Source: Gimibacter soli (lineage in GTDB: Bacteria > Pseudomonadota > Alphaproteobacteria > Sphingomonadales > Kordiimonadaceae). Taken from it: a DNA stretch of 64,000 nucleotides. The notes beneath the pieces are model-generated. The model was not told the DNA's origin. It made no database searches and worked only from the letters and a program-made list of their open reading frames with translations. Both the position numbers and the translations under genes were made by a program. Where the stretch lies: positions 1,798,001-1,862,000 of the forward strand of contig NZ_CP116805.1 of assembly GCF_028463845.1 (NCBI RefSeq), written 5' to 3'. This document shows positions 19,035-31,496 of the stretch, in pieces (the stretch's first letter is position 1; each line of letters begins with the position of its first letter).

Positions 19035-19573
19035 AAGTCTCTTCCACGGCGGTTGCCACAGGGGCTGAGAACCCGGCGGACAATGCCTATTTCCAGAATC
19101 TGAACGAGGAACTGACCGACAAGGGTTTTGTCGTCACGTCTCTGGAAGAGCTGGTCAACTGGGCACGCACCGGTTCGCTCTGGTGGATGACCTTCGGCCT
19201 CGCCTGCTGCGCGGTCGAGATGATGCATTCCTCCATGCCGCGCTACGACCTTGAGCGCTTTGGCGTTGCCCCGCGTGGCAGCCCGCGCCAGTCGGACGTG
19301 ATGATCGTGGCCGGTACGCTCACGAACAAGATGGCACCGGCGCTGCGCAAGGTTTACGACCAGATGCCCGAGCCGCGCTATGTGATCTCGATGGGCAGCT
19401 GCGCGAACGGCGGCGGCTATTATCACTATTCCTATTCGGTGGTGCGCGGCTGCGACCGCATCGTGCCCGTCGACATTTATGTTCCGGGCTGCCCGCCGAC
19501 GGCGGAAGCGCTGATCTATGGCATCCTGCAGCTGCAGCGCAAGATTCGCCGCACCGGGACCATCGTTCGTTAA
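19025..19573 (+). CDS. nuoB: NADH-quinone oxidoreductase subunit B
   Basis: Carries the terminal iron-sulfur cluster N2, which reduces quinone. 182 residues from ATG 19025, overlapping the nuoA stop; an ATG at 19004 is in frame but lies deeper in nuoA. N2 ligands: the adjacent cysteines in [10 protein letters not shown], the cysteine in [11 protein letters not shown] and the one in [10 protein letters not shown]. The tail [15 protein letters not shown] is family-typical. Confidence 0.97.
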   Translation: MGVEVSSTAVATGAENPADNAYFQNLNEELTDKGFVVTSLEELVNWARTGSLWWMTFGLACCAVEMMHSSMPRYDLERFGVAPRGSPRQSDVMIVAGTLTNKMAPALRKVYDQMPEPRYVISMGSCANGGGYYHYSYSVVRGCDRIVPVDIYVPGCPPTAEALIYGILQLQRKIRRTGTIVR

Positions 19574-19660
19574 TTCGGGGCAGCCGGGCGGCGCGCGCCC
19601 GGCTTTCCATGACCCGCGGAGGCCGACACTCCGCCCGAATCCAAGGGAGCGCGTAAGCGC

Positions 19661-20269
19661 ATGACTGACAAAGTTTTGAAGGATCTTGGGGATCATATCG
19701 CCGGGCGCCTGCCGAACGAGGTGATCGCGGTTTCGGTTGCCTTTGGCGAGCTGACTGTGACGGCGCGCGCCGACCATGTCCAGAAGGTGCTGACCTTCCT
19801 GCGGGACGACGGCGATTGCCTGTTCAAGCAGCTTGTCGACCTGTGCGGGGCTGATTATCCAGAGCGCGTGAAGCGCTTCGATGTTGTTTATCACCTGCTG
19901 TCGGTTCACCTGAACCAGCGCATCCGCGTGAAGGTGGAAACCGATGCCGATACCCCGGTGCCGACCGCGACCGAGATTTTCCCGGCTGCCGGCTGGTTCG
20001 AGCGCGAGGCATGGGACATGTACGGCATCTTCTTTGCCGACCATCCGGACCTCAGGCGCATGCTGACCGACTATGGTTTTTCGGGCCATCCGCTTCGCAA
20101 GGATTTCCCGCTCACCGGCTATGTCGAGGTCCGCTATTCCGAGGAAGAGAAGCGCGTGGTTTACGAACCCGTCAAGCTCGCCCAGGAGTTCCGCTCCTTC
20201 GATTTCATGAGCCCGTGGGAAAGCGCGCAGTATGTGCTGCCCGGTGACGAAAAGGCGGAGTCCAAGTAA
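19661..20269 (+). CDS. nuoC: NADH-quinone oxidoreductase subunit C
   Basis: 30-kDa peripheral-arm subunit. 202 residues, separate from NuoD as in alphaproteobacteria and mitochondria (fused in enterics). Signature [26 protein letters not shown] and [18 protein letters not shown] near the C-terminal third. The 87-bp gap to nuoB is GC-rich without an obvious terminator. Its TAA overlaps the nuoD ATG by one base. Confidence 0.97.
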   Translation: MTDKVLKDLGDHIAGRLPNEVIAVSVAFGELTVTARADHVQKVLTFLRDDGDCLFKQLVDLCGADYPERVKRFDVVYHLLSVHLNQRIRVKVETDADTPVPTATEIFPAAGWFEREAWDMYGIFFADHPDLRRMLTDYGFSGHPLRKDFPLTGYVEVRYSEEEKRVVYEPVKLAQEFRSFDFMSPWESAQYVLPGDEKAESK

Positions 20270-21447
20270 TGGCTGAAGTCGATATCAAGAATTATTGCCT
20301 GAACTTCGGTCCGCAGCACCCTGCGGCCCACGGCGTGCTGCGCATGGTGATGGAGCTGGACGGCGAGGTCGTGGAGCGGGTTGACCCCCATATCGGCCTT
20401 CTGCACCGCGGCACCGAGAAGCTGATCGAGTACAAGCAGTATCTGCAGGCCATGCCGTATTTCGACCGCCTCGACTATGTGGCGCCGATGAACCAGGAGC
20501 ATGCCTTCGTTCTCGCCATCGAGAAGCTGATGGGCGCCGAAGTGCCCCTGCGCGGCCAGTATATCCGCGTTCTCTTCTCGGAAATCGGCAGGGTGCTCAA
20601 TCACCTCTTGAACCTGACGACCCACGCGATGGACGTTGGCGCGCTGACCCCGATTCTCTGGGGCTTTGAAGAGCGCGAAAAGCTGATGGTCTTCTATGAG
20701 CGGATTTCGGGCGCCCGCCTGCACGCCGCTTACTTCCGCCCGGGTGGTGTCCACCAGGACATGCCGGCAGGGCTTGCTGAAGACATCATGGCATGGACGG
20801 AAACCTTCCCGGCGGTTCTCGCCGACATGGAAGCCCTTCTGATCGACAACCGTATCTTCAAGCAGCGTAACGTCGATATCGGCGTGGTCAGCGCTGAAGA
20901 TGCGTTCGCCTGGGGCTTCTCCGGCCCGATGCTGCGTGGTTCGGGCATCGCCTGGGATCTTCGCAAATCGCAGCCCTATGAAGTCTATGACAAGATGGAT
21001 TTCAAGGTGGCTGTCGGCAAGAACGGCGACTGCTACGACCGCTTCATGCTGCGGATCGGCGAGATTTACGAATCGCTGAAGATCATCCGCCAGTGCCTGA
21101 ACGACATGCCGGGTGGCCCGGTCCTTTCCATCGACAACAAGATCGCCCCGCCGCGCCGGGCCGATATGAAGCGTTCGATGGAAGCGCTCATTCACCACTT
21201 CAAGCTTTACACCGAAGGCATCCGCGTCCCCGAGGGCGAGGTTTATGCCGCGGTTGAAGCGCCGAAGGGTGAGTTTGGTGTCTATCTGGTTTCCGACGGC
21301 TCGAACAAGCCGTACCGCTGCAAGATCCGGGCACCCGGATTCGTGCATCTGCAAGCGATGGATTTCATGCTGAAAGGCCACATGCTGGCCGATGCGCCGG
21401 CCGTACTCGGCGCGATGGATATTGTGTTTGGTGAGGTGGACAGATGA
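20269..21447 (+). CDS. nuoD: NADH-quinone oxidoreductase subunit D
   Basis: 49-kDa subunit forming the quinone cavity with NuoB, descended from the hydrogenase large subunit. 392 residues. Recognised by [15 protein letters not shown] with the quinone-pocket histidine, [31 protein letters not shown] and [12 protein letters not shown], ending [10 protein letters not shown]. Translationally coupled at both ends: one-base overlap with nuoC and four-base ATGA overlap with nuoE. Confidence 0.98.
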   Translation: MAEVDIKNYCLNFGPQHPAAHGVLRMVMELDGEVVERVDPHIGLLHRGTEKLIEYKQYLQAMPYFDRLDYVAPMNQEHAFVLAIEKLMGAEVPLRGQYIRVLFSEIGRVLNHLLNLTTHAMDVGALTPILWGFEEREKLMVFYERISGARLHAAYFRPGGVHQDMPAGLAEDIMAWTETFPAVLADMEALLIDNRIFKQRNVDIGVVSAEDAFAWGFSGPMLRGSGIAWDLRKSQPYEVYDKMDFKVAVGKNGDCYDRFMLRIGEIYESLKIIRQCLNDMPGGPVLSIDNKIAPPRRADMKRSMEALIHHFKLYTEGIRVPEGEVYAAVEAPKGEFGVYLVSDGSNKPYRCKIRAPGFVHLQAMDFMLKGHMLADAPAVLGAMDIVFGEVDR

Positions 21448-22043
21448 GCACGGCAAGCGAAACCGTGGCCTTCGCCTGGACGGCGGAAAACGAGGCCGAA
21501 GCGCAGCGTCATATCGCCAAGTATCCGTCCGGCAAGCAGCAAAGCGCCGTGATGCCGCTTCTGCATCTGGCGCAGAAACAGAATGACGGCCATGTCACGC
21601 AAGAGATCATGGAATTCATTGCCGATTATCTCGGCATGCCCGCGATCCGCGTGATGGAAGTAGCCACTTTCTACACGATGTATAACCACAAACCCGTGGG
21701 TAAACATCATGTGCAGGTCTGCACCACCACGCCGTGCTGGCTGCGGGGTTCGGATGGCATCGTTTCGGCCTGCAAGAAGCGCCTCGGCGTTGAAATGGGC
21801 GGTACGACGGCTGACGGCATGTTCACGCTTTCGGAAGTCGAGTGTGCGGGTGCCTGTGTCAACGCACCGGTCGTGGCGATCGGCGACGATTATTACGAAG
21901 ACCTGACGCCTGAAAGCATGACGGCGCTTCTCGATGCGCTCGCCAAGGGCGAGGACGTGAAGCCGGGTCCGCAAAATGGTCGTCAGACGAGCGCGCCCGA
22001 GGGCGGCGCCACGACGCTCAAAGATTTCATCGCGAAGGCGTAA
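21444..22043 (+). CDS. nuoE: NADH-quinone oxidoreductase subunit E
   Basis: 24-kDa NADH-module subunit holding the [2Fe-2S] cluster N1a. 199 residues. Thioredoxin-like domain with ligand cysteines in [10 protein letters not shown] and [11 protein letters not shown]. The C-terminal extension of about 30 residues ([15 protein letters not shown]) is longer than in enterics and usual in alphaproteobacteria. Confidence 0.97.
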   Translation: MSTASETVAFAWTAENEAEAQRHIAKYPSGKQQSAVMPLLHLAQKQNDGHVTQEIMEFIADYLGMPAIRVMEVATFYTMYNHKPVGKHHVQVCTTTPCWLRGSDGIVSACKKRLGVEMGGTTADGMFTLSEVECAGACVNAPVVAIGDDYYEDLTPESMTALLDALAKGEDVKPGPQNGRQTSAPEGGATTLKDFIAKA

Positions 22044-22051
22044 GGGGGAAT

Positions 22052-23338
22052 ATGATGCTTCAGGATAAAGACCGCATCTTCACCAACCTCTACGGACACC
22101 AGGATTGGCGCCTGCCGGCTGCCATGAAGCGCGGTGACTGGGATGGTACGAAAGACATTCTCGCCAAGGGGCGCGAGTGGATCATCGAAGAGATGAAGGC
22201 CTCGGGCCTTCGTGGCCGTGGCGGCGCAGGCTTCCCGACCGGTCTCAAATGGTCCTTCATGCCCAAGCAATCGGACGGTCGCCCGAGCTATCTCGTGGTG
22301 AATGCCGACGAGGGCGAGCCCGGCACCTGTAAAGACCGCGACCTGATGCGCCACGATCCGCACAAGCTGATCGAGGGCTGCCTGATCGCCGGTTTCGCCA
22401 TGAATGCTGTGGCGGCCTACATCTATATCCGCGGCGAATTCGTCCGCGAGGCCGAAGTTCTGGACGCGGCGATTGAAGAAGCGCGCGCCAAGGGCTTCCT
22501 CGGTTCGAACGCCTGCGGTTCGGGCTATGCTTTCGATGTATTCGTGCATCGCGGGGCAGGGGCCTATATCTGCGGCGAGGAAACCGCGCTCATCGAAAGC
22601 CTTGAAGGCAAGAAGGGCCAGCCGCGCCTGAAACCGCCGTTCCCTGCGAACGTTGGTGTCTGGGGCTGCCCGACCACGGTGAACAACGTGGAATCGATTG
22701 CCGTTGCCCCCACGATCCTGCGTCGCGGCGCCAGCTGGTTCTCCGGCATTGGCCGCCCGAACAACACCGGCACCAAGGTCTTCTGCATTTCCGGGCATGT
22801 GAACAAGCCCTGCAACGTGGAAGAAGAGATGGGCATTCCGCTGAAGGACCTGATCGAGAAGCATGCCGGCGGCGTGCGCGGCGGTTGGGACAATCTTCTG
22901 GCCGTCATTCCCGGCGGTTCGTCGGTGCCCCTGCTGCCCAAGTCGGTCTGCGACACGGTGCTGATGGATTTCGACAGCCTTCGTGAAGTGCAGTCGGGCC
23001 TTGGCACGGCGGCGGTGATCGTCATGGACAAATCCACGGATGTCGTGAAGGCGATTGCGCGTCTTTCCGCCTTCTACAAACACGAAAGCTGCGGCCAGTG
23101 CACGCCGTGCCGTGAAGGCACCGGCTGGATGTGGCGGGTGATGGAACGTCTGGTGAAGGGCGAAGCCGAGAAATCGGAAATCGACATGCTTCTCGACGTT
23201 TCGAAACAAATCGAAGGCCATACCATCTGCGCGCTTGGCGACGCGGCGGCTTGGCCGATCCAGGGTCTGATGCGCCACTTCCGCGGGGAAGTGGAAGCGC
23301 GGATCGATGCCTATCACGCCAAAGCGGCAGCGGAGTAA
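22052..23338 (+). CDS. nuoF: NADH-quinone oxidoreductase subunit F (NADH-binding)
   Basis: 51-kDa subunit that oxidises NADH via FMN and passes electrons to cluster N3. 428 residues. NADH site [19 protein letters not shown] region [31 protein letters not shown], and the [4Fe-4S] motif [12 protein letters not shown] plus the distal cysteine in [14 protein letters not shown] Shine-Dalgarno lies upstream; two adjacent ATGs (22052, 22055) are possible starts. Confidence 0.98.
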   Translation: MMLQDKDRIFTNLYGHQDWRLPAAMKRGDWDGTKDILAKGREWIIEEMKASGLRGRGGAGFPTGLKWSFMPKQSDGRPSYLVVNADEGEPGTCKDRDLMRHDPHKLIEGCLIAGFAMNAVAAYIYIRGEFVREAEVLDAAIEEARAKGFLGSNACGSGYAFDVFVHRGAGAYICGEETALIESLEGKKGQPRLKPPFPANVGVWGCPTTVNNVESIAVAPTILRRGASWFSGIGRPNNTGTKVFCISGHVNKPCNVEEEMGIPLKDLIEKHAGGVRGGWDNLLAVIPGGSSVPLLPKSVCDTVLMDFDSLREVQSGLGTAAVIVMDKSTDVVKAIARLSAFYKHESCGQCTPCREGTGWMWRVMERLVKGEAEKSEIDMLLDVSKQIEGHTICALGDAAAWPIQGLMRHFRGEVEARIDAYHAKAAAE

Positions 23339-23373
23339 GGCCGAGAGGGAAGCCTCGAGGCCAGGAGAAACAG

Positions 23374-25425
23374 ATGCCCAAGCTTACGATTGACGGACAG
23401 GAAGTCGAAGTCGCACCCGGCACAACCGTGCTGCAGGCGTGCGAGGAAGTCGGGGTCGAGATCCCGCGCTTCTGCTATCACGAACGCCTGTCGATTGCCG
23501 GTAACTGCCGGATGTGCCTTGTTGACATGGAACGCTCGCCGAAGCCCATTGCTTCGTGCGCGATGCCGGTTGGCGAAGGCATGGTGATCCACACAAACAC
23601 CGAACGCGTGAAAAAAGCGCGCGAGGGTGTGATGGAATTCCTGCTGATCAACCACCCGCTCGATTGCCCGATCTGCGATCAGGGCGGCGAGTGCGACCTG
23701 CAGGATCAGGCCATGGCCTTCGGTCGTAGCGGCAACCGCTACCACGAGAACAAGCGTGCCGTGGAAGACAAGTATATGGGGCCGCTCGTTGAAACGGCGA
23801 TGACCCGTTGCATCCATTGCCAGCGCTGCGTTCGCTTCACCGAGGAAGTCGGTGGCGTGGACGATATGGGCTCGATCTGGCGCGGTGAGCACACCGAAAT
23901 CACCACCTATCTGGACAAGGTGATCGAGAGCGAGCTTTCGGGCAACGTGATCGACCTTTGCCCCGTCGGTGCGCTGACCTCGAAGCCCTACAGCTTCACC
24001 GCGCGCAGCTGGGAACTGAAAAAGACCGAATCCGTGGATGTGATGGACGCCGTTGGCTCCAACATCCGTGTGGACGCGCGCGGCAACGCCGTGATGCGCA
24101 TCCTGCCGCGTCTGCATGAAGACGTGAACGAGGAATGGATTTCGGACACCACCCGCTTCGCCTATGACGGCCTGAAGCTGCGCCGCCTTGACACGCCGTA
24201 TGTGAAAAAGGGCAAGAAGCTTGAGGAAGCCTCGTGGGGCGATGCCTTCGCGGCGATCAAGAAGAAGCTGAAAGACGTGAAAGGCGCTGAAATCGCTGCC
24301 GTGATCGGTGACCTTGCCGACATGGAATCGATGGTGGCCCTGAAAGACCTTCTCGGCGGCCTTGGCTCCAAGCGGATTGAATGCCGTCAGGATGGCACCG
24401 CGCTCGAAGCTGGCGTTCGCGCCTCCTACATCATGAACTCGGGCATTGCCGGCATCGAGGAAGCGGACTTCCTGCTGCTCGTCGGCACCAACCCGCGTTT
24501 CGAGGCACCGCTCGTCAACGCCCGCATCCGCAAGGCAACCCGCCACAGCGGCCTGAAGGTTGCGAACATTGGTTCGGCTGAAGACCTGACCTACAAGGTC
24601 GAGGAATTCGGTGACGATGCAACGCTCCTGAAGAAGGTGCTGGGCGGTCGTCATGAGCTGTCGAAAGCGCTGAAAGCCGCCGCCAAGCCGATGATCGTCG
24701 TCGGTCAGGGTGCGCTGCGCCGCGCTGACGGTGCGCAGGTCCTGAAGGCCGCGCATGACATCGCTGAAAAATACTGCGTCAAGGAAGGCTGGAACGGCTT
24801 CAACGTCCTCCACACCGCTGCTGCCCGCGTGGGCGGTCTTGACCTTGGCCTCACCGCCAAGGGCGGCATCGAGGCGATCAAGGCTGATGCCGAAGCCGGC
24901 AAGCTGAAGGTTGTCTTCCTCCTTGGTGCGGACGAGTTCGATACCTCGGCCTTCAAGGATACCTTCGTTGTGTATCTTGGCACCCACGGCGACGAAGGCG
25001 TGAAAAACGCCGACGTGATCCTGCCGGGTGCGGCCTACACCGAGAAGTCGGGCACCTATGTGAATACCGAAGGCCGTGTGCAGCGTACCGAAAAGGCCGT
25101 CTTTGCCCCGGGCGACGCTCGCGAGGACTGGACGATCCTGCGTGCGCTCTCCGACGTGCTCGAAGTCAAGCTTGGCTATAACAACCTTGGCGAACTGCGC
25201 GCCCGGCTCGTGAAGCTGGCGCCGCTGGCCGCCACGCTCGATACGCTCGTACCGGCTGAATGGGCCGATTTCGGTGCCGAGGGCGATGTTGCCGAGGGCG
25301 GATTCGCACCGGCAATCGGGAACTTCTATCTGACGAACCCGGTCCTCCGGGCGTCCAAGATCATGGCCGAGTGCGTGGAAATACGCGAAGGCAACGCTGA
25401 GGAGGCGACGGGAACCCATGGTTGA
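23374..25425 (+). CDS. nuoG: NADH-quinone oxidoreductase subunit G
   Basis: 75-kDa subunit with the chain of iron-sulfur clusters between NuoF and the quinone end. 683 residues from ATG 23374, chosen for AGGAG seven bases upstream; the frame runs further back inside nuoF. N-terminal [2Fe-2S] domain with [18 protein letters not shown], then [18 protein letters not shown] and [16 protein letters not shown] for the [4Fe-4S] clusters, followed by a molybdopterin-oxidoreductase-like domain without cofactor. Overlaps nuoH by 8 bases. Confidence 0.98.
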   Translation: MPKLTIDGQEVEVAPGTTVLQACEEVGVEIPRFCYHERLSIAGNCRMCLVDMERSPKPIASCAMPVGEGMVIHTNTERVKKAREGVMEFLLINHPLDCPICDQGGECDLQDQAMAFGRSGNRYHENKRAVEDKYMGPLVETAMTRCIHCQRCVRFTEEVGGVDDMGSIWRGEHTEITTYLDKVIESELSGNVIDLCPVGALTSKPYSFTARSWELKKTESVDVMDAVGSNIRVDARGNAVMRILPRLHEDVNEEWISDTTRFAYDGLKLRRLDTPYVKKGKKLEEASWGDAFAAIKKKLKDVKGAEIAAVIGDLADMESMVALKDLLGGLGSKRIECRQDGTALEAGVRASYIMNSGIAGIEEADFLLLVGTNPRFEAPLVNARIRKATRHSGLKVANIGSAEDLTYKVEEFGDDATLLKKVLGGRHELSKALKAAAKPMIVVGQGALRRADGAQVLKAAHDIAEKYCVKEGWNGFNVLHTAAARVGGLDLGLTAKGGIEAIKADAEAGKLKVVFLLGADEFDTSAFKDTFVVYLGTHGDEGVKNADVILPGAAYTEKSGTYVNTEGRVQRTEKAVFAPGDAREDWTILRALSDVLEVKLGYNNLGELRARLVKLAPLAATLDTLVPAEWADFGAEGDVAEGGFAPAIGNFYLTNPVLRASKIMAECVEIREGNAEEATGTHG

Positions 25426-26455
25426 GGCGATCTATTCCCTTTTCGGCGTTGAATCGCCGCTTCTGTATCTCACCGCGATTGTCCTTTCGATCCTCGCGAT
25501 TGTGCTGCCGTTGCTGATCTCGGTTGCCTTTGCGGTTTATTTCGACCGCAAGATCTGGGCAGCCGTGCAGATGCGCCGCGGCCCGAACGTGGTTGGCCCC
25601 TTCGGCCTGCTGCAATCGTTCGCGGACGGTCTGAAGCTGTTCGTCAAAGAGACCGTGGTGCCGGCTGGCGCCAACAAGTTCATCTTCCTGATGGCCCCGA
25701 TGATCACCTTCACGCTCGCGCTCATCGCCTGGGCGGTGATCCCGTTCGATGCGGGCATGATGATCTCGGACCTGAACGTCGGTATCCTTTATATCCTCGC
25801 CATCTCGTCGCTTGGCGTGTACGGCATCATAATGTCGGGCTGGGCGTCGAACAGCCGCTACGCCTTCCTTGGCGGCCTGCGCTCTGCAGCACAGATGGTG
25901 TCCTACGAAGTGTCGATCGGCTTCGTCCTTGTATGCGTGCTGATGGCCGTTGGGTCGCTGAACCTTTCGGACGTCGTGAATGCGCAGTCGGGCGGGATCT
26001 GGAACTGGTACTTCATCCCGTTCTTCCCGATCTTCATCATCTTCTTCATCTCGGCACTGGCTGAAACCAACCGTCCGCCGTTCGATCTGCCAGAGGCAGA
26101 AGCCGAACTCGTGGCCGGTTACCAGGTTGAATACAGCTCGATGGCTTTCGCGCTCTTCTTCCTTGGTGAATATGCCAACATCCTCCTGATGTCGGCTGTG
26201 ATGGCCGTGCTGTTCTTCGGTGGCTGGGAAGCCCCGATCCCGGCGCTTGATTTCATCCCCGGCATCTTCTGGATGTTGGCCAAGATCGCGTTCGGTTTCT
26301 GGATGTTCGCGATGGTGAAGGCCTTCGTGCCGCGCTACCGCTACGATCAGCTGATGCGCCTTGGCTGGAAAGTCTTCCTGCCGCTGTCGCTGTTTTTCGT
26401 CGTCTTCTACGCCGGTATCATGGTCGCTTTCGACCTGCTGCCGAGCCAAGGTTAA
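25418..26455 (+). CDS. nuoH: NADH-quinone oxidoreductase subunit H
   Basis: Membrane subunit at the junction of the two arms, forming the quinone entry channel. 345 residues with eight or nine transmembrane helices. Signatures [36 protein letters not shown] and the acidic loop [26 protein letters not shown]. Confidence 0.98.
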   Translation: MVEAIYSLFGVESPLLYLTAIVLSILAIVLPLLISVAFAVYFDRKIWAAVQMRRGPNVVGPFGLLQSFADGLKLFVKETVVPAGANKFIFLMAPMITFTLALIAWAVIPFDAGMMISDLNVGILYILAISSLGVYGIIMSGWASNSRYAFLGGLRSAAQMVSYEVSIGFVLVCVLMAVGSLNLSDVVNAQSGGIWNWYFIPFFPIFIIFFISALAETNRPPFDLPEAEAELVAGYQVEYSSMAFALFFLGEYANILLMSAVMAVLFFGGWEAPIPALDFIPGIFWMLAKIAFGFWMFAMVKAFVPRYRYDQLMRLGWKVFLPLSLFFVVFYAGIMVAFDLLPSQG

Positions 26456-26472
26456 GAAAGGCTACTTGAACG

Positions 26473-26961
26473 ATGACCGCAATTGCACAAGTCGCCAAAA
26501 GCCTGCTGCTGAAGGAATTCGTCGGCGCCTTCTGGCTGTCGATCAAATATTTCTTCCGTCCCAAGGCGACGATCAACTATCCGTACGAAAAGGGCCCGCT
26601 TTCGCCCCGTTTCCGTGGTGAGCATGCCCTGCGCCGTTATCCGAACGGTGAAGAGCGCTGCATCGCGTGCAAGCTTTGCGAAGCGATCTGCCCCGCGCAG
26701 GCCATCACCATCGAGGCCGAACCGCGCGAAGACGGTTCGCGCCGCACCACGCGGTACGACATCGACATGGTGAAATGCATCTATTGCGGCTTCTGTCAGG
26801 AAGCCTGTCCGGTGGATGCCATCGTCGAAGGCCCGAACTTCGAGTTCGCGACCGAAACGCGGGAAGAACTTCTCTACAACAAAGACAAACTCTTGGCGAA
26901 CGGCGAGCGGTGGGAGCGTGAAATCGCGATGAACCTCAAGCTCGACGCGCCCTATCGCTGA
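26473..26961 (+). CDS. nuoI: NADH-quinone oxidoreductase subunit I
   Basis: Ferredoxin-like subunit carrying clusters N6a and N6b. 162 residues with two CxxCxxCxxxCP motifs: [16 protein letters not shown] and [16 protein letters not shown]. The amphipathic N-terminus ([25 protein letters not shown]) lies along the membrane. Confidence 0.98.
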   Translation: MTAIAQVAKSLLLKEFVGAFWLSIKYFFRPKATINYPYEKGPLSPRFRGEHALRRYPNGEERCIACKLCEAICPAQAITIEAEPREDGSRRTTRYDIDMVKCIYCGFCQEACPVDAIVEGPNFEFATETREELLYNKDKLLANGERWEREIAMNLKLDAPYR

Positions 26962-26989
26962 TGCGGACCGAAGGACCGGAGAAAGACCA

Positions 26990-27625
26990 ATGACACTGAC
27001 CGCAGGGGCTTTTTACCTGTTTGCCTTCGTCGCCGTGGCGGCAGGCTTTCTGGTGATTTCGGCCAGAAACCCGGTACATTCCGTACTGTGGCTGATCCTG
27101 ACCTTCTTCAGCGCTGCCGGCCTCTTCGTCCTGATGGGCGCCGAGTTCCTGGCGATGCTGCTGGTAATCGTTTACGTGGGGGCCGTGGCCGTCCTCTTCC
27201 TCTTTGTGGTGATGATGCTGGACATCAACTTCGCCCAGTTCAGGAAGGGCGCGCTGCAATATATCCCGATCGGCGGCCTTGTCGGCCTCATCCTTCTGGC
27301 TGAACTCGTCACGCTCGTGATGGCCTGGCAGTTCGGCGACAAGGTGGCAGACAATGTAACCGCGCCGATCCCGGCGGCCGAACAGGTTGAAAACGTGAAG
27401 GCGATGGGCGCGATCCTCTATACGGATTATCTGTTCATCTTCCAGACCGCAGGCCTGATCCTTCTCGTTGCCATGATCGGTGCGATCGTACTGACCCACC
27501 GTCAGCGCGCCGGCGTGAAGCGCCAGAACATCTCCAAGCAGGTCGCGCGCAAGCCGAAGGATGCTTACGAGATGGTCGAGGTCAAATCGGGCGAGGGCAT
27601 CGGCTCCGCCAGCAAGAAAGGCTAG
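26990..27625 (+). CDS. nuoJ: NADH-quinone oxidoreductase subunit J
   Basis: Membrane subunit next to NuoK and NuoA. 211 residues, five hydrophobic helices, including the conserved [46 protein letters not shown] stretch, where the pi-bulge of TM3 occurs in known structures. A hydrophilic C-terminal tail of about 45 residues is present. Confidence 0.96.
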   Translation: MTLTAGAFYLFAFVAVAAGFLVISARNPVHSVLWLILTFFSAAGLFVLMGAEFLAMLLVIVYVGAVAVLFLFVVMMLDINFAQFRKGALQYIPIGGLVGLILLAELVTLVMAWQFGDKVADNVTAPIPAAEQVENVKAMGAILYTDYLFIFQTAGLILLVAMIGAIVLTHRQRAGVKRQNISKQVARKPKDAYEMVEVKSGEGIGSASKKG

Positions 27626-27639
27626 GGGATAGAAGCGCC

Positions 27640-27948
27640 ATGGAAATCGGGCTCGCACACTATCTGGCGGTTGCTGCAATCCTGTTCGTCTTCGGGGTGT
27701 TCGGCATCTTCCTCAACCGGAAGAACGTCATCATCATCCTGATGTCGGTCGAACTTATGCTGCTCGCCGTCAATATCAATCTCGTCGCCTTCTCGACTGC
27801 GCTCGGCGATCTCGTCGGCCAGGTCTTCGCCATGTTCGTCCTGACTGTGGCGGCGGCGGAGGCTGCAATCGGCCTCGCCATTCTGGTGATCTACTTCCGT
27901 AACCGCGGCTCCATCGCGGTTGAAGACATCAACCAGATGAAGGGGTAA
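27640..27948 (+). CDS. nuoK: NADH-quinone oxidoreductase subunit K
   Basis: Small proton-channel subunit. 102 residues, three helices. It keeps the two conserved membrane glutamates, one in [15 protein letters not shown] and one in [13 protein letters not shown]. Ends [11 protein letters not shown] and is followed after 5 bp by nuoL. Confidence 0.97.
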   Translation: MEIGLAHYLAVAAILFVFGVFGIFLNRKNVIIILMSVELMLLAVNINLVAFSTALGDLVGQVFAMFVLTVAAAEAAIGLAILVIYFRNRGSIAVEDINQMKG

Positions 27949-27953
27949 GGACC

Positions 27954-29894
27954 ATGATGTACAAGTTTATCGTATTCCTGCCCCTTATCGGGTTCCTGAT
28001 CACCGCCCTCTGGGGCCGCAAGATCGGCGAGCGCACCAGCCAGCTCCTGACCTCGTCGCTGGTCAGCGTCTCGGCTGTGCTGTCGTGGATGGCCTTTGTG
28101 GATGTGGCGTTCGGCCACAACCAGTACAGCATCCATGTGCTGTCGTGGGTGACCTCGGGCACGCTTGAGTTCAACTGGGCCTTCCGCATCGACACGCTCA
28201 CCGCCGTGATGCTTGTTGTCGTGAACTCGGTTTCGGCGCTCGTGCACTGGTATTCGATGGGCTATATGCATGAAGACCCGGATACACCGCGCTTCTTCAG
28301 CTACCTGTCGCTTTTCACCTTCGCGATGCTGATGCTCGTCACCGCCGACAACCTCGTCCAGATGTTCTTCGGCTGGGAAGGCGTGGGCCTTGCCTCGTAT
28401 CTCCTTATCGGTTTCTGGTTCAAGAAGCCGAGCGCGAACGCTGCCGCCATCAAGGCATTCGTTGTGAACCGCGTGGGCGACTTTGGCTTCTCGCTCGGTA
28501 TCTTTGCCGTGTTCGTGCTCTTTGGCACCGTGAACTTCGCCGATATCTTCGCAAATGCCGGCAACTATCAGGATGCCAAGCTCGTCTTCCTTGGCCATGA
28601 ATATCATGCGCTGACGGTGATCTGCCTGCTGCTCTTCGTGGGCGCCATGGGCAAGTCGGCCCAGCTTGGCCTCCACACCTGGCTGCCGGACGCGATGGAA
28701 GGCCCGACCCCTGTGTCGGCGCTCATTCACGCGGCAACCATGGTGACGGCGGGCGTGTTCCTTGTGGCGCGTTTCAGCCCGGTCTTCCAGTATGCGCCGG
28801 ATGCGCTGGCTGTTGTCACCGTTGTCGGTGCAGCAACCGCCTTCTTCGCGGCGACGGTTGGCCTTGTGCAGAATGATATCAAGCGCGTGATCGCCTATTC
28901 GACCTGTTCGCAGCTTGGCTACATGTTCTTCGCGCTTGGTGTTTCGGCTTACGGCGCTGCCATTTTCCACCTCTTCACCCACGCCTTCTTCAAGGCGCTC
29001 CTGTTCCTTGGCGCCGGTGCGGTCATCCACACCATGCATCATGAGCAGGACATGCGGAACATGGGCGGCGTGCGCAAGTTTGCCCCGCTGACCTTCATCT
29101 TCATGACGATAGGCACGCTGGCGCTGACGGGCTTCCCCTTCACTGCAGGCTTCTATTCGAAGGACATGATCCTCGAGGCCGCCTATGCCTCGCATTCCTT
29201 CGGTTCGAGCTTTGCCTATGTGCTGGGTGTTGCCGCTGCCTTCATGACGAGCTTCTACAGCTGGCGTCTGGCTTTCATGACCTTCACCGGCGAATGCCGC
29301 GCGGATGCGGATACACAGCACCATGCGCATGAAAGCCCGTGGATCATGCTGTTCCCGCTCGCCGTCCTTTCGGTGGGTGCGATTGCCGCTGGTTTCGTGT
29401 TTGCCGAATATTTCGTCGGGCACGAGCGTGAAGCCTTCTGGAACGGTGCGCTTGTCACCTTCGCGGGCGACGTGCTGGATGAAGCCCACCATGTGTCGGG
29501 TGCCGCCAAGTGGGCGCCGACCGTGATGATGGTCCTTGGTTTCCTCCTGGCCTTCCAGATGTATGTGCGCCGCACCGACATCCCGGCCAAGGTCGCGGAA
29601 ACGTGGGACGGGCTTTATGCCTTCCTCCTCAACAAATGGTATTTCGACGAGCTTTATAACTTCCTGTTCGTGCGCCCCGCCTTCTGGCTTGGCCGCGTAT
29701 TCTGGAAGCGCGGCGACGAGCAGACCATCGACGGCTTTGGCCCGAACGGTGTGTCGTCGGCGGTGGCTGCTATCGCTGCCCGCGCCCGCAAGCTGCAGTC
29801 GGGTTACGTTTATCACTATGCCTTCGCCATGATCATCGGCCTCGCACTTGCGATCACCTGGTTCATGGCGCAATCACCGGCTGGAACGCATTAA
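27954..29894 (+). CDS. nuoL: NADH-quinone oxidoreductase subunit L
   Basis: Distal antiporter-like proton pump with the long lateral helix. 646 residues. Typical segments: [18 protein letters not shown] with the TM5 glutamate, [58 protein letters not shown] and [27 protein letters not shown]. Two adjacent ATGs (27954, 27957) are possible starts. Confidence 0.98.
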   Translation: MMYKFIVFLPLIGFLITALWGRKIGERTSQLLTSSLVSVSAVLSWMAFVDVAFGHNQYSIHVLSWVTSGTLEFNWAFRIDTLTAVMLVVVNSVSALVHWYSMGYMHEDPDTPRFFSYLSLFTFAMLMLVTADNLVQMFFGWEGVGLASYLLIGFWFKKPSANAAAIKAFVVNRVGDFGFSLGIFAVFVLFGTVNFADIFANAGNYQDAKLVFLGHEYHALTVICLLLFVGAMGKSAQLGLHTWLPDAMEGPTPVSALIHAATMVTAGVFLVARFSPVFQYAPDALAVVTVVGAATAFFAATVGLVQNDIKRVIAYSTCSQLGYMFFALGVSAYGAAIFHLFTHAFFKALLFLGAGAVIHTMHHEQDMRNMGGVRKFAPLTFIFMTIGTLALTGFPFTAGFYSKDMILEAAYASHSFGSSFAYVLGVAAAFMTSFYSWRLAFMTFTGECRADADTQHHAHESPWIMLFPLAVLSVGAIAAGFVFAEYFVGHEREAFWNGALVTFAGDVLDEAHHVSGAAKWAPTVMMVLGFLLAFQMYVRRTDIPAKVAETWDGLYAFLLNKWYFDELYNFLFVRPAFWLGRVFWKRGDEQTIDGFGPNGVSSAVAAIAARARKLQSGYVYHYAFAMIIGLALAITWFMAQSPAGTH

Positions 29895-29915
29895 GAAGGG
29901 CAGGGGACTTTCACT

Positions 29916-31484
29916 ATGACTTTCTTTGAAGGACATCTCCTGTCGTGGATCATGGCCGTGCCGCTTATTGGCGCACTGGTCATCATGATGATCCGCCATC
30001 AGGATAGCGAGATCGAGGCACGGAACATCCGCTCCGTGGCGCTTCTCACCACGCTTGCCACGTTCCTGCTGTCGATCGTGCTCTGGACAGGCTTCGACAG
30101 TTCAACCGCCGACTTCCAGTTTGTCGAGCGCGTCAATTGGTTCGGGGCGATCAACTATTATGTCGGCGTGGACGGCATCTCGATGCTGTTCGTGGTGCTG
30201 ACCGCCTTCCTGATGCCCATCGTGGTGCTTGCGGCCTATGGCTCTGTCGAGCGCCGGGTGAAGGAATATATGGTCGCCTTCCTCGTCCTTGAGACGCTGA
30301 TGGTTGGCGTGTTCGCCTCGCTCGATATCTTCCTCTTCTACGTCTTCTTCGAAGGCGGCCTCATTCCGATGTATCTGCTGATCGGTGTGTGGGGTGGTGT
30401 GAACCGGATTTATGCCGCGTTCAAATTCTTCCTCTACACGCTCCTCGGCTCGGTGCTGATGTTGGTGGCCGTCCTTTATATGTTCGTGGAAACCGGTACG
30501 ACCGATATCCCGCTCCTGATGCAGGCGCATTTCGACCCGGACGTCCAGACATGGCTGTGGCTTGCTTTCTTCGCCTCGTTCGCAGTGAAGATGCCGATGT
30601 GGCCGGTGCACACCTGGCTGCCGGACGCCCACGTACAGGCACCGACCGGCGGCTCGGTGATCCTGGCAGGCGTTCTCCTGAAGATGGGAGGCTACGGCTT
30701 CCTGCGCTTCAGCCTGCCGATGTTCCCGGATGCTAGCCAGGAATTCGCATGGCTCGTCTTCGGCCTGTCGATTGTTGCGGTGATCTATACCTCGCTCGTC
30801 GCCCTTGTGCAGGAAGACGTGAAGAAGCTGATCGCCTACAGCTCGGTCGCCCACATGGGCTTCGTGACCATCGGTATCTTCGTCCTCAACACCAATGGTG
30901 TTGAAGGTGCGATCTTCCAGATGCTGAGCCACGGTGTTGTCTCGGGCGCGCTGTTCCTTTGCATTGGCGTGATTTACGACCGCCTGCACACCCGCGAGAT
31001 CAGCCGTTACGGCGGCCTCGCCATCAACATGAAGGTCTATGCGACCCTCTTCGTGATCTTCTCGATGGCATCGGTCGGCCTTCCCGGCACCTCGGGCTTC
31101 GTCGGTGAATTCCTCGTGCTGAACGGCGCCTACACCTACAACAGCTGGGTGGCCTTCGGTGCGGCCTTCGGCGTGATCCTTGGTGCGGCCTACATGCTCT
31201 ATCTTGTCCGCCGTCTCGTCTTCGGCGAGCTCGACAAGGACGACGTGCGGGCAATGCCGGACCTGACGCTGCGCGAGAAGCTTCTCTTCCTGCCGCTTGT
31301 GGCTGCCGTCTTCTGGATGGGCGTCTATCCGAACAGCTTCCTCGATCCGATCCATGCGTCGGTCGCCAACCTGATCGACACGAAGTTCCCGGCCGTGGAA
31401 GCCCCGATGGTGGATACCCCGGCGGAAACCGTTACCGAAACCGAAACTGCGACGGAAGAAGCGTCGCAGCCGGTTCACCACTAA
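29916..31484 (+). CDS. nuoM: NADH-quinone oxidoreductase subunit M
   Basis: Antiporter-like proton pump of the membrane arm. 522 residues. Segments FYVFFEGGLIPMYLLIGVWGG with the TM5 glutamate, KMPMWPVHTWLPDAHVQAPTGGSVILAGVLLKMGGYG, VQEDVKKLIAYSSVAHMGF and LSHGVVSGALFLCIGVIYDR. The C-terminal 30 residues are a hydrophilic Thr/Glu/Ala tail ending in VHH, longer than usual. Confidence 0.98.
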   Translation: MTFFEGHLLSWIMAVPLIGALVIMMIRHQDSEIEARNIRSVALLTTLATFLLSIVLWTGFDSSTADFQFVERVNWFGAINYYVGVDGISMLFVVLTAFLMPIVVLAAYGSVERRVKEYMVAFLVLETLMVGVFASLDIFLFYVFFEGGLIPMYLLIGVWGGVNRIYAAFKFFLYTLLGSVLMLVAVLYMFVETGTTDIPLLMQAHFDPDVQTWLWLAFFASFAVKMPMWPVHTWLPDAHVQAPTGGSVILAGVLLKMGGYGFLRFSLPMFPDASQEFAWLVFGLSIVAVIYTSLVALVQEDVKKLIAYSSVAHMGFVTIGIFVLNTNGVEGAIFQMLSHGVVSGALFLCIGVIYDRLHTREISRYGGLAINMKVYATLFVIFSMASVGLPGTSGFVGEFLVLNGAYTYNSWVAFGAAFGVILGAAYMLYLVRRLVFGELDKDDVRAMPDLTLREKLLFLPLVAAVFWMGVYPNSFLDPIHASVANLIDTKFPAVEAPMVDTPAETVTETETATEEASQPVHH

Positions 31485-31496
31485 GGAGTGCCTTTG